Positions 8,346-17,413 of a DNA stretch of 64,000 nucleotides are shown in pieces (position 1 is the stretch's first letter; every line of letters begins with the position of its first letter). The stretch spans positions 1-64,000 of the forward strand of contig NZ_LVJI01000015.1 of the NCBI RefSeq assembly GCF_001637225.1. The letters run 5' to 3'. This stretch comes from Paenibacillus antarcticus (GTDB lineage Bacteria > Bacillota > Bacilli > Paenibacillales > Paenibacillaceae). The notes under the pieces were generated by a model. It was not told the origin of the DNA. It saw only the letters and a list, made by a program, of their open reading frames with translations, and did no database searches. Position numbers and translations under genes: made by a program.

Positions 8346-9554
8346 TTAGGTCCGTTTAACTTTGCCGTATGTTCCCCCGCCACCTGACACTAGGTGAAGT
8401 TCACCCTTCCTCGCCATGATGATGTGTTGTGCCATTTCTATACCTACCACTTCAGCTATCGCTTGTTCATTCGCCTGATGAAGAATGTTCATTTCCGTTC
8501 CGAAAACATTTAGCAATGCTGCCATTTTGGCCTTACCAAGTCCTGGAATGAACTCTAATGGAATCTGGTAATAATAGGGTGGACGATGATCGGGTATATA
8601 GGGATCACTTCGATCTGAAATACTTTGTATCCGATCCAACACACCTTGAACTACTTTTGTACTTCCACAATTCATACAATTCTGCCCATTCGTTGTTACT
8701 CCATGTTCATCGATGATGACATGACAGCTATTGCAGTATGTTCGATGATATTTACCCAATCGTGGATTCAATCCATAGTTGGAACTCACACGGCGTCCAT
8801 CTTCTCTTACCAAAGCTTTACGCAATTCTTCAAAAGAAGGTGTAGCTAAACTAATCTTATTGTACTCACGCCCTATTTTGCCAAGGGAATGCGCATCGGA
8901 ATTACTCAAGAAAGTAAAATCATCTAACTCGCTCAAGGTACCCGCCATAGTAGAATCAGCACTTAAACCCAACTCAATGCCACTGATCAGGTTAAGATCT
9001 AGGACATCTTCCATCGAGTCTGTTACATTTCCATACATACCCTTATGAGGTGTGAACACATGCGCTGGAATCATAATTCCACCTCGATTTACCACTTCTT
9101 CCTGCAACAACCGTGCAGGCACATATATCCGTTGCGTACTTAAATTGATGTTGGTCATATGATGACTCATCCAAGCGCTAAATTGTTGCATAACGTCCAA
9201 GTTGGGGAAGTAAGTTAATAGATGAGCAGCACCTTTATCTGGTTCATTAAATTCAATTTCACATCCCAGGAGAATGGTTGTTCCCCGATACTCAATCCCC
9301 CCACCGATCACTTCATTCATTTCCCCAGAATATAAACAAGATAGGATATCACTTTGTACTGAAGGGGAATGACAATCAATAATTCCTATGAGGTCTATCC
9401 CTTTACGTTCGGCCGCTTCCTTAGCGATATTGGCAAATGTAAGATTTCGACTTCCCGTTATTTTTACCGCTTGTCCATTAGTTGCTCTACCTATATGAAT
9501 ATGTAAATCCGCATAATAATCTTGTAGCTTATCTTGATGTTGTAATGAGCTCAA
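8346..9554 (-). CDS. PHP-domain protein, endonuclease Q family (YqxK-like)
   Basis: Likely DNA-damage nuclease of the EndoQ family, which nicks 5' to deaminated bases. In order: a PHP phosphoesterase domain with metal ligands in ADLHIHIG, GIIDCHSP, IPAHVFTP and SNSDAHS; a four-Cys zinc finger (CNSCHVI ... CMNCGS, about residue 280); and a helix-hairpin-helix at FIPGLGKAKMAALL. TTG at 9554 is the preferred start because GGAGG is 6 bases upstream; an ATG at 9560 abuts GGAGG and overlaps the nudF stop. Next to nudF and spoIIM, as yqxK in Bacillus. Confidence 0.85.
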   Translation of the reverse strand: MSSLQHQDKLQDYYADLHIHIGRATNGQAVKITGSRNLTFANIAKEAAERKGIDLIGIIDCHSPSVQSDILSCLYSGEMNEVIGGGIEYRGTTILLGCEIEFNEPDKGAAHLLTYFPNLDVMQQFSAWMSHHMTNINLSTQRIYVPARLLQEEVVNRGGIMIPAHVFTPHKGMYGNVTDSMEDVLDLNLISGIELGLSADSTMAGTLSELDDFTFLSNSDAHSLGKIGREYNKISLATPSFEELRKALVREDGRRVSSNYGLNPRLGKYHRTYCNSCHVIIDEHGVTTNGQNCMNCGSTKVVQGVLDRIQSISDRSDPYIPDHRPPYYYQIPLEFIPGLGKAKMAALLNVFGTEMNILHQANEQAIAEVVGIEMAQHIIMARKGELHLVSGGGGTYGKVKRT

Positions 9555-9556
9555 GG

Positions 9557-10132
9557 TCATCCTCCAAACGTCCCTGATATTGTGTATAGATGCCAAGCAT
9601 ACACAGCCATAATTGTCTTCGCATCACTGATCCGTCCTTCTTGGATGTAACGATACGCTTCTTCAAGCGTAATTTCTGATACTTCTAGAAATTCATCTTC
9701 ATCTGGAGCCATTTCACCGATTTCCAATTGCTCCGTCACATACAAATGAATAATCTCATCAGCAAATCCAGGTGATGTATAGAACGATTGTAATCGATTG
9801 ATCTCACTACAACGATATCCGGTTTCTTCTTCTAATTCGCGAATTGCTGCTTCCATTGGATCTTCGCCTGGCTCGAGTTTACCTGCTGGTATCTCTATCT
9901 CACACCGACCTAAAGCTTGCCTAAATTGATCCACAACTAACATCTTGCCATCGTGCAAAGCAAGTACTGCAACAGCTCCAGGATGTCTAACCACTTCACG
10001 TGTTGCCGTCTTCCCATCGGGTAGACGCACGGTATCAACCTGTAAAGAAATGATTCTTCCTTCGAATATAGGCTGTGATGATAATGTAACCTCATCCAAT
10101 GCAGATGATGGTTTAGATTTATTTTCTTTCAA
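9557..10132 (-). CDS. nudF: ADP-ribose pyrophosphatase (NUDIX)
   Basis: Hydrolyses ADP-ribose to AMP and ribose-5-phosphate. The Nudix box GX5EX7REUXEEXGU is complete, from GKLEPGEDPMEAAIRELEEE through TG. The N-terminal strand region PIFEGRIISLQVDTVRLPDG is typical of YqkG/NudF. The start taken is the TTG giving LKENKSKP, 7 bases after AGGGGG; an upstream ATG lies before that site. About 190 residues, as in the family. It is divergent from mciZ and upstream of the EndoQ-like gene. Confidence 0.92.
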   Translation of the reverse strand: MKENKSKPSSALDEVTLSSQPIFEGRIISLQVDTVRLPDGKTATREVVRHPGAVAVLALHDGKMLVVDQFRQALGRCEIEIPAGKLEPGEDPMEAAIRELEEETGYRCSEINRLQSFYTSPGFADEIIHLYVTEQLEIGEMAPDEDEFLEVSEITLEEAYRYIQEGRISDAKTIMAVYAWHLYTISGTFGG

Positions 10133-10219
10133 GATAATACCCCCTAATTTATGCATGAAAGGACATGCTCTTACATATGGTGTTATTATAACAAACTTCA
10201 TTTGAAAGAAGGTAATCGT

Positions 10220-10354
10220 ATGAAGAGCTATCGATCAACAGATTCATTCCATATGGTAGGACAAGCTTGGCAGATTAAAATCATGCTTCAACAATGGCAA
10301 AAACAATGGGGACCTGACATCACCGTAGAGGAACTACTCAAAAAAATGAAATAA
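10220..10354 (+). CDS. mciZ: MciZ-like Z-ring inhibitor peptide
   Basis: A 44-residue product. MciZ is a mother-cell peptide that caps FtsZ filaments and blocks Z-ring assembly during sporulation. The core FHMVGQAWQIKIMLQQW matches the MciZ pattern of a strand followed by a helix (B. subtilis VGKAWEIRAKLKEY). The ATG is preceded by AGAAGG at 8 bases. It is divergent from nudF, the same position as in B. subtilis. The N-terminal extension in the longer open frame is upstream of the ribosome site and is not included. Confidence 0.8.
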   Translation: MKSYRSTDSFHMVGQAWQIKIMLQQWQKQWGPDITVEELLKKMK

Positions 10355-10466
10355 AAATGTTTTCTAACATATTTTGTTCAAGATTCGACATATTATGAAT
10401 AATAATTAATTCATCCTATAAACTAATGACTTCCTGTTGCGTTATACATATGATGGAGGCGTTTCT

Positions 10467-11690
10467 ATGAATAGAAAAGAACTAGAAGAACAACTACTTA
10501 TTGAGCCATTCCCCTCTAAGCTTCAATATAACATGGGAATGTGGTACAAAACACGTGGTTTACATACTGAGGCAATAGATAGCTTTCAGAAATCATTACA
10601 TAATAATAGTCGAGAATTCAAAAATGACCTATTTGAAGAAGGATTCGATAAATCATTAGTATGGCTTGAATACGGAAAAATCAACAAATGGGACGGCCAT
10701 AAATCGGAAGCTATCTATGCATTCCAACAGTGTCTTAAGTACGGTAAATATAAGTTGGATGGGTTCATTGAATGGGGCGATCTTCTTCATTCGATGGGTA
10801 AGAAAGACAGTGAAATCATGGATATATTGTACCAGAAATGTCTTGAAAATAAGCTGAGTTCTACACTATTAGCCCATGCTTTGTTAATGCTAGGATGCTA
10901 TAAAGAGTCTTATAACCTATACTCTTCTATTAGCCATTTGTCTAAGTGTGATTATCTCCTATTTATTCAGTGTTGTCTTCATACAGGTGAATTCTCCCAA
11001 GCTCTTCGTTTGCTGGAGAATAGATCAGAAGAACTTATAGATTCAGAACTACGCATAGGATCATTCACAACCTCCTCAGAAACCCTTCTGAACCTCTGTC
11101 TATGGTTAACGAGTGATCGTCGCTTTCCCAAGAGTCTAACACGTAGTCAACAATTAGATTTAGCTAAGCTTGCCATTTGTCACGGACTACCGGATGAATC
11201 GTTGTCAATTGTACCTGTTCCAGATGAGACTGAATTAAGTCAGTTAATATACCTGCTATATATTGAAGGTTATGTTGATAAATCCATAGATTCCATCACT
11301 ACTCTATTACCTCTTCCTTTGCATATGAAAGAACAACATAGCCAGAATCTATGTTTTATTGCAGCTGAAATGATGTATGATGAAGGGCGATTACAATCCG
11401 CAGCTGAGCATTTCGAACAAATCTATATGAATGACATTACGCATACAAAGTCACAGTTTGCGACAGCAGCATGTTTTCTACAAATAACATTGGAATCCTT
11501 ATTAAGTAGGAATGAACCTATCCCACAAGAAGATGATTCCATGCAACTAGCAGAACAATATATACATAATATTACCCAGTCTTTACACATCATACATCAT
11601 ACAAATTGGCATACTGTTTGGGGAACCGCTCAGAGACGACGCATGTCATCTAAACCACTTGAATTCCCTCTTCCTTTCAGTAAAGCTTAA
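10467..11690 (+). CDS. Tetratricopeptide repeat protein of unknown role
   Basis: A 407-residue soluble protein with TPR-like helix pairs. The clearest are at residues about 18-45 (YNMGMWYKTRGLHTEAIDSF), about 75-100 (EAIYAFQQCLKYGKYKLDGF) and about 150-200. No catalytic motif, signal peptide or membrane segment. GGAGG is 7 bases before the ATG chosen (MNRKELEEQ). It is a single-gene unit, ended by a strong terminator shared with the opposite gene. Probably a scaffold or interaction protein. Confidence 0.8.
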   Translation: MNRKELEEQLLIEPFPSKLQYNMGMWYKTRGLHTEAIDSFQKSLHNNSREFKNDLFEEGFDKSLVWLEYGKINKWDGHKSEAIYAFQQCLKYGKYKLDGFIEWGDLLHSMGKKDSEIMDILYQKCLENKLSSTLLAHALLMLGCYKESYNLYSSISHLSKCDYLLFIQCCLHTGEFSQALRLLENRSEELIDSELRIGSFTTSSETLLNLCLWLTSDRRFPKSLTRSQQLDLAKLAICHGLPDESLSIVPVPDETELSQLIYLLYIEGYVDKSIDSITTLLPLPLHMKEQHSQNLCFIAAEMMYDEGRLQSAAEHFEQIYMNDITHTKSQFATAACFLQITLESLLSRNEPIPQEDDSMQLAEQYIHNITQSLHIIHHTNWHTVWGTAQRRRMSSKPLEFPLPFSKA

Positions 11691-11715
11691 GATAAGAAAC
11701 ATTCTTGGCCTAGGT

Positions 11716-11760
11716 ATAAAAAAAAGACTCTGCTGTTTTCATAGCAGAGCCATTTTTTTA
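11716..11760. terminator. Bidirectional terminator between TPR gene and yqjE-like gene
   Basis: CTCTGCT and AGCAGAG form the stem, with A-rich sequence on one side and T-rich on the other, so it can stop both convergent transcripts. Confidence 0.85.
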
Positions 11761-11769
11761 TACAATATA

Positions 11770-12915
11770 TTATTTAACTTTGCTTGCTGTCTCTTTACCA
11801 GATTCCTGAATGATCGCAACGACCATTTCGGATGCTTTTAGCATATCGACTGCTTTGATTCGCTCTTTGGTCGTATGAATGTTCTCATATCCTAGTGCAA
11901 GGTTTACGGTTGGAATACCGAATCCATTAAATATGTTAGCATCGCTTCCTCCACCAGAATGGAATACACGACTCGTTAATCCGAGGTTCGAAATGGCACG
12001 CTGAGCAAGCTTCACGACAGCATCATTCTCTGAGAAGTTAAAAGCAGGATATAGAATTTCGCTAAAGAATTCACATTCGGCGTTATATTCTCTAGCTGTT
12101 GTCTCTAACGCTTCTCTCATTTGTGCAATCTGCTTATCTACCTTATCTTGAACAATACTACGAGCTTCAGCATCTAGTTGAACTCGATCGCACACGATAT
12201 TGGTTGGACCACCACCTGAAAATTTACCAATATTAGCTGTCGTCTCATGATCAATTCGGCCCAACTTCATACGTGAAATCGCTTTGGAAGCAACTTGAAT
12301 AGCACTAATTCCATCTTCCGGATTCACACCAGCATGTGCTGATTTACCGATAATCGTCATTGTAATTTTGGCCTGAGTTGGCGCTGCAACAGCAATAGCA
12401 CCAATTTCTCCGTTGGAATCAATGGCGTACCCGAATTCAGCATCCAAATGGACAGGATCAAATGCTCGTGCTCCACGCAGTCCTGATTCCTCACCAGCTG
12501 TAATAATGAATTGTACTTGTCCATGGGGAATCTTCTGCTCCTGAATGACACGAATAGCCTCGAGAATAGCAGCTATCCCCGCCTTATCATCCGCTCCTAG
12601 AATGGTCGTACCATCACTCGTAATCCAGCCATCTTCAGTAAGTGAAGGTTTAATACCCACACCAGGAGTTACCGTATCCATATGGCATGTGAAGAAGATA
12701 TGCGGTGCGTCGATGAGTTGATCCGCTTCCCATGTTATAACCAAATTACCCGCGCCATGACCTGTAACTTCTTTACTATTATCTTCAAACACGGTTAATC
12801 CAAGATCACTGAATTTTTTCTTGAGTACGATGGATATTTCCTCTTCATGCATAGTCTCACTATCTACTTGTACCAATTCTATGAATTCCTGCACAATACG
12901 CTCTTGCGATGTCAT
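11770..12915 (-). CDS. M20-family metallopeptidase, tripeptidase-like (YqjE)
   Basis: Zinc aminopeptidase of the peptidase T/YqjE group. Metal and catalytic blocks are visible in order: FFTCHMDTVTPG (about residue 82), TTILGADDKAGIAA (about 105), ITAGEESGLRGARAFD (about 140), and YENIHTTKERIKA near the end. Length 381 fits. No signal peptide, so it acts in the cytoplasm on short peptides. Start ATG (MTSQERIVQ). Confidence 0.9.
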   Translation of the reverse strand: MTSQERIVQEFIELVQVDSETMHEEEISIVLKKKFSDLGLTVFEDNSKEVTGHGAGNLVITWEADQLIDAPHIFFTCHMDTVTPGVGIKPSLTEDGWITSDGTTILGADDKAGIAAILEAIRVIQEQKIPHGQVQFIITAGEESGLRGARAFDPVHLDAEFGYAIDSNGEIGAIAVAAPTQAKITMTIIGKSAHAGVNPEDGISAIQVASKAISRMKLGRIDHETTANIGKFSGGGPTNIVCDRVQLDAEARSIVQDKVDKQIAQMREALETTAREYNAECEFFSEILYPAFNFSENDAVVKLAQRAISNLGLTSRVFHSGGGSDANIFNGFGIPTVNLALGYENIHTTKERIKAVDMLKASEMVVAIIQESGKETASKVK

Positions 12916-13013
12916 TGGACTTCCCTCTCTCTCTTGGATACGTTACAATAAGTGAATAACAACATACCTAATCTAATTATTCCAACTAAACTTAAAATCA
13001 AAGGAGTTACTTT

Positions 13014-13115
13014 ATGCAACGAAAAAAAGTATTTCGTGTATTCATTTATCTCATGCTTATAGCGATGGTTGGCTCTACATTGCTAATGGTCGTTGAACCT
13101 TTCGTGGCCCGCTAA
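13014..13115 (+). CDS. Prli42-like stressosome membrane miniprotein
   Basis: A 33-codon gene, too short for usual gene callers. It encodes a basic start (MQRKKVFRVF), one hydrophobic helix (IYLMLIAMVGSTLLMVV) and a short tail EPFVAR. AGGAG stands 7 bases before the ATG, and a terminator overlaps its stop codon, so it is a complete unit. The form matches Prli42, the membrane anchor of the stressosome in Listeria and Bacillus. The family call is by pattern and should be checked with a profile search. Confidence 0.75.
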   Translation: MQRKKVFRVFIYLMLIAMVGSTLLMVVEPFVAR

Positions 13116-13133
13116 ATTCAGCGGGCTTCTTTT
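13107..13133 (+). terminator. Terminator overlapping two convergent gene ends
   Basis: GCCCGCT / AGCGGGC with a 6-base loop and TTCTTTT tail. The left arm contains the last codons of the Prli42-like gene, and the right arm encodes the last residues of LipB on the other strand. Confidence 0.85.
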
Positions 13134-13819
13134 AATTCAACCGATAACGAACCTTCATAATCAAATAATGAGCTGAATAAGGGTGCAATCTCACTCGCAA
13201 CTTGCATGATATCAAATTCTTTTCCCGTACAATCCTCAAGCGTTGTAACTCCAAATTCCTGGATTCCACACGGTACAATGCCTTGAAATCCCTCATTCTG
13301 AATTCCGGCTGTAATATTAAAGGCGAAGCCATGACTTGTCACAAACCCTCGATGATGCCGACATTTATTAAACTTCACACCAATCGCACAAATCTTATGT
13401 TCACCTACCCATACACCCGTATACTTGGGCTTACGAATCCCTTTAACACCATAAAGAGCCAAGTAATCAATGATCACCTGTTCAAGACTTCGTAAATAGC
13501 CATGTAAATCAATTCCACCCTCTTCACTTAATAATAGCAAGGGGTATCCTACCAGTTGTCCTGGCCCATGATAAGTAATATCTCCACCACGGTCAATTTC
13601 AAACAAAGCAATGCCACGTTCCTTTAACTGCTCTTTACTAAGAAGAAGATGTTCCGGATGTTTCTGAGATCCCATGGTATACGTGGGTGGATGCTGCAAG
13701 AGCAACAGGGTTTCCTGTTGCTCTCCAAGATCTATACGACGAACGAGTTCCTTTTGCATATCCCAAGCCTCAGCATAATCAATGAAAGGTATATAAGAAA
13801 TATCAAGTGTTTTGCGCAA
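13118..13819 (-). CDS. lipB: Octanoyl-ACP:protein octanoyltransferase
   Basis: Transfers octanoate from acyl carrier protein to lipoyl domains or GcvH, the first step of lipoate assembly. Motifs: GGDITYHGPGQLVGYPLL (about residue 78), KICAIGVKF with the invariant Lys (about 145), and VPCGIQEFGVTTLE with the catalytic Cys (about 190). 233 residues, TTG start. It is next to the bkd genes, whose E2 subunit needs lipoylation, so the placement is functionally coherent. Confidence 0.94.
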   Translation of the reverse strand: MRKTLDISYIPFIDYAEAWDMQKELVRRIDLGEQQETLLLLQHPPTYTMGSQKHPEHLLLSKEQLKERGIALFEIDRGGDITYHGPGQLVGYPLLLLSEEGGIDLHGYLRSLEQVIIDYLALYGVKGIRKPKYTGVWVGEHKICAIGVKFNKCRHHRGFVTSHGFAFNITAGIQNEGFQGIVPCGIQEFGVTTLEDCTGKEFDIMQVASEIAPLFSSLFDYEGSLSVELKEAR

Positions 13820-13881
13820 ACGTCATATCCCGCCCTTCTCTGTAAGACAAAAAAGACCTAATTATCTACAGCCAACGTTTC

Positions 13882-15252
13882 TTAGTACAGCTTCGTATCT
13901 AACGTATAACCCTCTAGGTTTTCCTTCACGCGCTGAAGGAATCGTCCACAGATAACACCATCCAGAATTCGATGATCTAAAGATAAACATATATTAGCCA
14001 TAGAACGAACAGCGATCATATCGTTAATTACAACTGGTCTTTTGACAATGGATTCGAACGTCAGAATAGCAGCTTGTGGATAATTAATAATTGGATATGA
14101 TAGTACCGAGCCAAAGGAACCCGTATTATTCACAGTAAACGTACCACCCTGCATATCATCCAGCTTTAATTTCCCTTGGCGTGTTTTCGTCGCAAGTTCT
14201 TCAACTTCCTTAGCGAGACCTGCAATATTCTTCTGATCTGCTTTCTGAATAACAGGAACCATTACAGTATCGTCTGTTCCTACGGCCAGAGAAATATTAA
14301 TGTCACGTTTGACAATAATTTTATCTGTAGCCCACACAGAATTCATAATAGGGTAGTCTTTAATTGCATTTACAACAGCTTTTAAAAGAAACGCTAAATA
14401 AGTTAAGTTAACTCCTTCATTGCGTTTGAACTCATCCTTGAGCTTGTTGCGTATCAATACTAAATTCGTTACATCTACTTCAATCATCGTCCAAGCATGA
14501 GGGATTTCGGATACACTTTGTCGCATACGTGTTGCAATCGTATTACGGACAGGTGTGATATCAATCAACGTCTCAGCTCTTCCTTGTTGTCCCTCTATAA
14601 CATTATTCGGAATTTGTGGGTTTTCATTTAAATGAAGACCTGAGTTCCGAGTAGCAGGTGATTTATTCTCCACATATTGAGAAGGCGTCACCGCAGGATT
14701 CGTATGTGATAATCCTTGGAATGGTGAATTTGCTCCTCCCATGTCCGCAGAAGATGGCTTAGCTTGTTGTGAATGACCCTGTTCTACGTATGCCAGAACG
14801 TCTTTGCGAGTGATCCTTCCCGCCATGCCTGTTCCAGGAATGTCTGCAAGATTCAATCCATGTTCAGCTGCTAAACTTTGTACAGCAGGTGAATAACGAC
14901 TACGCATCGACTGATCCGATGATATAGTAGATGAAGCCTCAGGAGTTGCTATGTTCGCTTGTGTATTTAGAGCAACGGATTCATTCGTAGAAATCACTGA
15001 AATTCGACAGATAACTTCACCTACACCAATCGTCTGACCTTCTTCAGCGATAAGTTCTCCCATAATTCCATCTACCGTAGATGGAATTTCAGCATTCACC
15101 TTATCTGTAATAACTTCACAGATCGGTTCATATTGTTCAATTCTATCTCCAGGTTGCTTAAGCCATTTGCCAACTGTCGCTGAGACGAGAGATTCGGCAA
15201 GTTGGGGCATAAACACATCAATTAATTGTTTATTATCAGACATATCATTCAC
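13882..15252 (-). CDS. bkdB: Branched-chain keto acid dehydrogenase E2 subunit
   Basis: Dihydrolipoamide acyltransferase core of the complex. Domains: lipoyl domain (residues about 8-80, lipoyl Lys in EVITDKVNAEI), Ser/Gln-rich linker, peripheral subunit-binding domain (about 118-155, SPAVQSLAAEHGLNLADIPG), a second long linker, and the catalytic domain (about 225-456) ending with the active-site SLDHRILDGVICGRFL. Length 456 is a little above the B. subtilis BfmBB length because of the linkers. Last gene of lpdV-bkdAA-bkdAB-bkdB. Confidence 0.95.
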   Translation of the reverse strand: MNDMSDNKQLIDVFMPQLAESLVSATVGKWLKQPGDRIEQYEPICEVITDKVNAEIPSTVDGIMGELIAEEGQTIGVGEVICRISVISTNESVALNTQANIATPEASSTISSDQSMRSRYSPAVQSLAAEHGLNLADIPGTGMAGRITRKDVLAYVEQGHSQQAKPSSADMGGANSPFQGLSHTNPAVTPSQYVENKSPATRNSGLHLNENPQIPNNVIEGQQGRAETLIDITPVRNTIATRMRQSVSEIPHAWTMIEVDVTNLVLIRNKLKDEFKRNEGVNLTYLAFLLKAVVNAIKDYPIMNSVWATDKIIVKRDINISLAVGTDDTVMVPVIQKADQKNIAGLAKEVEELATKTRQGKLKLDDMQGGTFTVNNTGSFGSVLSYPIINYPQAAILTFESIVKRPVVINDMIAVRSMANICLSLDHRILDGVICGRFLQRVKENLEGYTLDTKLY

Positions 15253-15262
15253 TCCTAAACTT

Positions 15263-16249
15263 CTAGTAGTTCGCCAAATGGATCATGGCTTCTTTCACTT
15301 TATCCTTCGTAAGCATGTAGAATTTCTCCATCGGAGGGCTAATTGGCATAGCTGGAACATCCGGACTACATAATCTCATGATAGGCGCATCTAAATCATA
15401 CAAACATTCTTCCGAAATGATGGCAGATACTTCTGCACCAATACCACCTGTTTTATTATCCTCATGAACAATAAGTACTTTGCCCGTCTTACGAACTGAT
15501 TCAAGGATAGCATTCCGATCGAGCGGTTGTAACGTGCGTAAATCCAATACATGAGCTGTAATTCCCATTTCCTTCTCCAACTCTTCAGCAGCCTGCATAC
15601 AGAAATGAAGCGGCATACTGTAGCCAATGACTGTAATATCATCGCCCTCGCGTAATACATTAGCTACGCCAAGCGGTACAATATAATCATCCAATGGTAC
15701 ATCTTCTTTAATGAGCTTATAACATTTCTTGTTTTCGAAAAAGAGCACCGGATCCGGGTCACGAATAGCCGCTTTTAATAATCCTTTGGCATCATATGCC
15801 GAGTAAGGTGCGACAATTTTCAGGCCTGGTGTACCAAAGAATATCGATTCAGGACACTGAGAATGGTACAACCCGCCAAATATCCCACCTCCAATAGGTG
15901 CCCGAACGACAATAGGACAATTCCAATCATTATTTGAACGATAGCGGATTTTGGCCGCTTCACTTATAATCTGATTCGTTGCAGGTAACATAAAGTCCGA
16001 GTATTGCATTTCAGCAATCGGCTTCATGCCATACATAGCTGCTCCGATCGCCACACCGGCGATAGCTGACTCAGCCAGTGGGGTATCCATCACGCGTTCT
16101 TCTCCGAACTGATCCATTAATCCCTTGGTCGTCGTAAATACGCCGCCCTTAACCCCAACATCTTCACCGAGAATAAATACATTCTCATCGCGTTCCATTT
16201 CTTCCTTCATCGCAAGACGAATCGCGTCGATATATTCCATTACTGCCAT
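15263..16249 (-). CDS. bkdAB: Branched-chain keto acid dehydrogenase E1 beta subunit
   Basis: Beta chain of the thiamine diphosphate-dependent decarboxylase acting on keto acids of Val, Leu and Ile. It carries LGEDVGVKGGVFTTTKGL near residue 28, AESAIAGVAIGAAMYG near 60, and the C-terminal transketolase domain with VLDLRTLQPLDRNAILES. 328 residues, normal. Its start overlaps the bkdAA stop by 10 bp. Confidence 0.95.
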   Translation of the reverse strand: MAVMEYIDAIRLAMKEEMERDENVFILGEDVGVKGGVFTTTKGLMDQFGEERVMDTPLAESAIAGVAIGAAMYGMKPIAEMQYSDFMLPATNQIISEAAKIRYRSNNDWNCPIVVRAPIGGGIFGGLYHSQCPESIFFGTPGLKIVAPYSAYDAKGLLKAAIRDPDPVLFFENKKCYKLIKEDVPLDDYIVPLGVANVLREGDDITVIGYSMPLHFCMQAAEELEKEMGITAHVLDLRTLQPLDRNAILESVRKTGKVLIVHEDNKTGGIGAEVSAIISEECLYDLDAPIMRLCSPDVPAMPISPPMEKFYMLTKDKVKEAMIHLANY

Positions 16250-17274
16250 GACTTCTCCTCCTCAGCGCTAGCATAGACATGCAGAAGCGTATCTTCTGGT
16301 TTCGGGAACGGTGCACGATCAGCATATTCCGTAGCTTCTTTAATCTCCATATTTAACTGTACAACCAAGTCAGCATCCTTATCCTCATCCCAAATCCCTA
16401 GACTAATGAGATAAGATTTCATGCGAGCTACGCCATCTTTCTTCCAATTCTCATCCACTTCTTCTTGCGTACGGTACGCTAAATCATTATCCGAAGTAGA
16501 ATGAGGTGAAAGTCGATACATCATAGCTTCAATGAGTGTTGGTCCTTCTCCTCGGATCGCACGTTCCCTTGCTTCCTTAACAACCCGATATACTTCTAGT
16601 GCATCGTTTCCATCAACTCGAATACCTGGAAATCCGTATCCAAGCGCACGATCACTAATATTTCCACTAATTTGTTTATGAATTGGAACAGAAATCGCAT
16701 ATTGATTGTTCTCACACATTAAGATGACAGGCAACTTGTGTACACCAGCAAAGTTACATCCCTCATGGAAGTCACCTTGATTACTTGATCCTTCTCCAAA
16801 AGTAACAAAAGAAACAAAATCCTGCTTCTTCATTTTGGCTGCTAACGCAAATCCAACCGCATGAGGAACTTGCGTTGTAACCGGACTTGATCCAGTAACA
16901 ATTCGTAGTCGCTTGCTACCAAAGTGTCCTGGCATTTGGCGACCACCACTATTCGGGTCTTCTGCCTTAGCAAAAGCTGAGAGCATCAATTCTCTTGGCG
17001 TCATTCCTACGGCTAAGACAAATCCATAGTCCCGATAATACGGAAGGAAGTAGTCCTTCTCACGATCAAGGGCAAACGCCGCTGCAACTTGTGCAGTCTC
17101 TTGACCCACACCAGACACGTGGAAATTTATTTTACCTGCCCGCTGTAGTAATAAATTACGTTCATCAAATTTACGTGCCAACAGCATATATCTGTACATG
17201 TCGATCACTTGACCATCACTCAGTCCAAGTTGCTCATGCTGATTTTTCACATTAATAACATCTTTATCATTCAT
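16240..17274 (-). CDS. bkdAA: Branched-chain keto acid dehydrogenase E1 alpha subunit
   Basis: Alpha chain carrying the thiamine diphosphate-binding motif, GDG-type, seen as TFGEGSSNQGDFHEGCNFA (about residue 185). The phosphorylation-loop-like YRLSPHSTSDNDLAYR is near 275. 344 residues. It is separated from lpdV by about 140 bp; the gap holds repeated TCTGATC words but no clear terminator, so co-transcription is likely. Confidence 0.95.
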   Translation of the reverse strand: MNDKDVINVKNQHEQLGLSDGQVIDMYRYMLLARKFDERNLLLQRAGKINFHVSGVGQETAQVAAAFALDREKDYFLPYYRDYGFVLAVGMTPRELMLSAFAKAEDPNSGGRQMPGHFGSKRLRIVTGSSPVTTQVPHAVGFALAAKMKKQDFVSFVTFGEGSSNQGDFHEGCNFAGVHKLPVILMCENNQYAISVPIHKQISGNISDRALGYGFPGIRVDGNDALEVYRVVKEARERAIRGEGPTLIEAMMYRLSPHSTSDNDLAYRTQEEVDENWKKDGVARMKSYLISLGIWDEDKDADLVVQLNMEIKEATEYADRAPFPKPEDTLLHVYASAEEEKSWQ

Positions 17275-17413
17275 CGAAGGTCCTCCTTGTTCATAGAGCC
17301 AAATCCTTTTATCTGATCTCTATCTGATCTGATCTTAAAACCAGGTACTAAGACTAGGCTAAACCTATTATAATCCTTTTTCCTTTAAAAAGAAAAGATG
17401 ATTTATCACACCT

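Noticed and set aside
17300..17345. TCTGATC repeats before bkdAA as an operator
   Set aside because: Short, irregular and not palindromic; probably chance.
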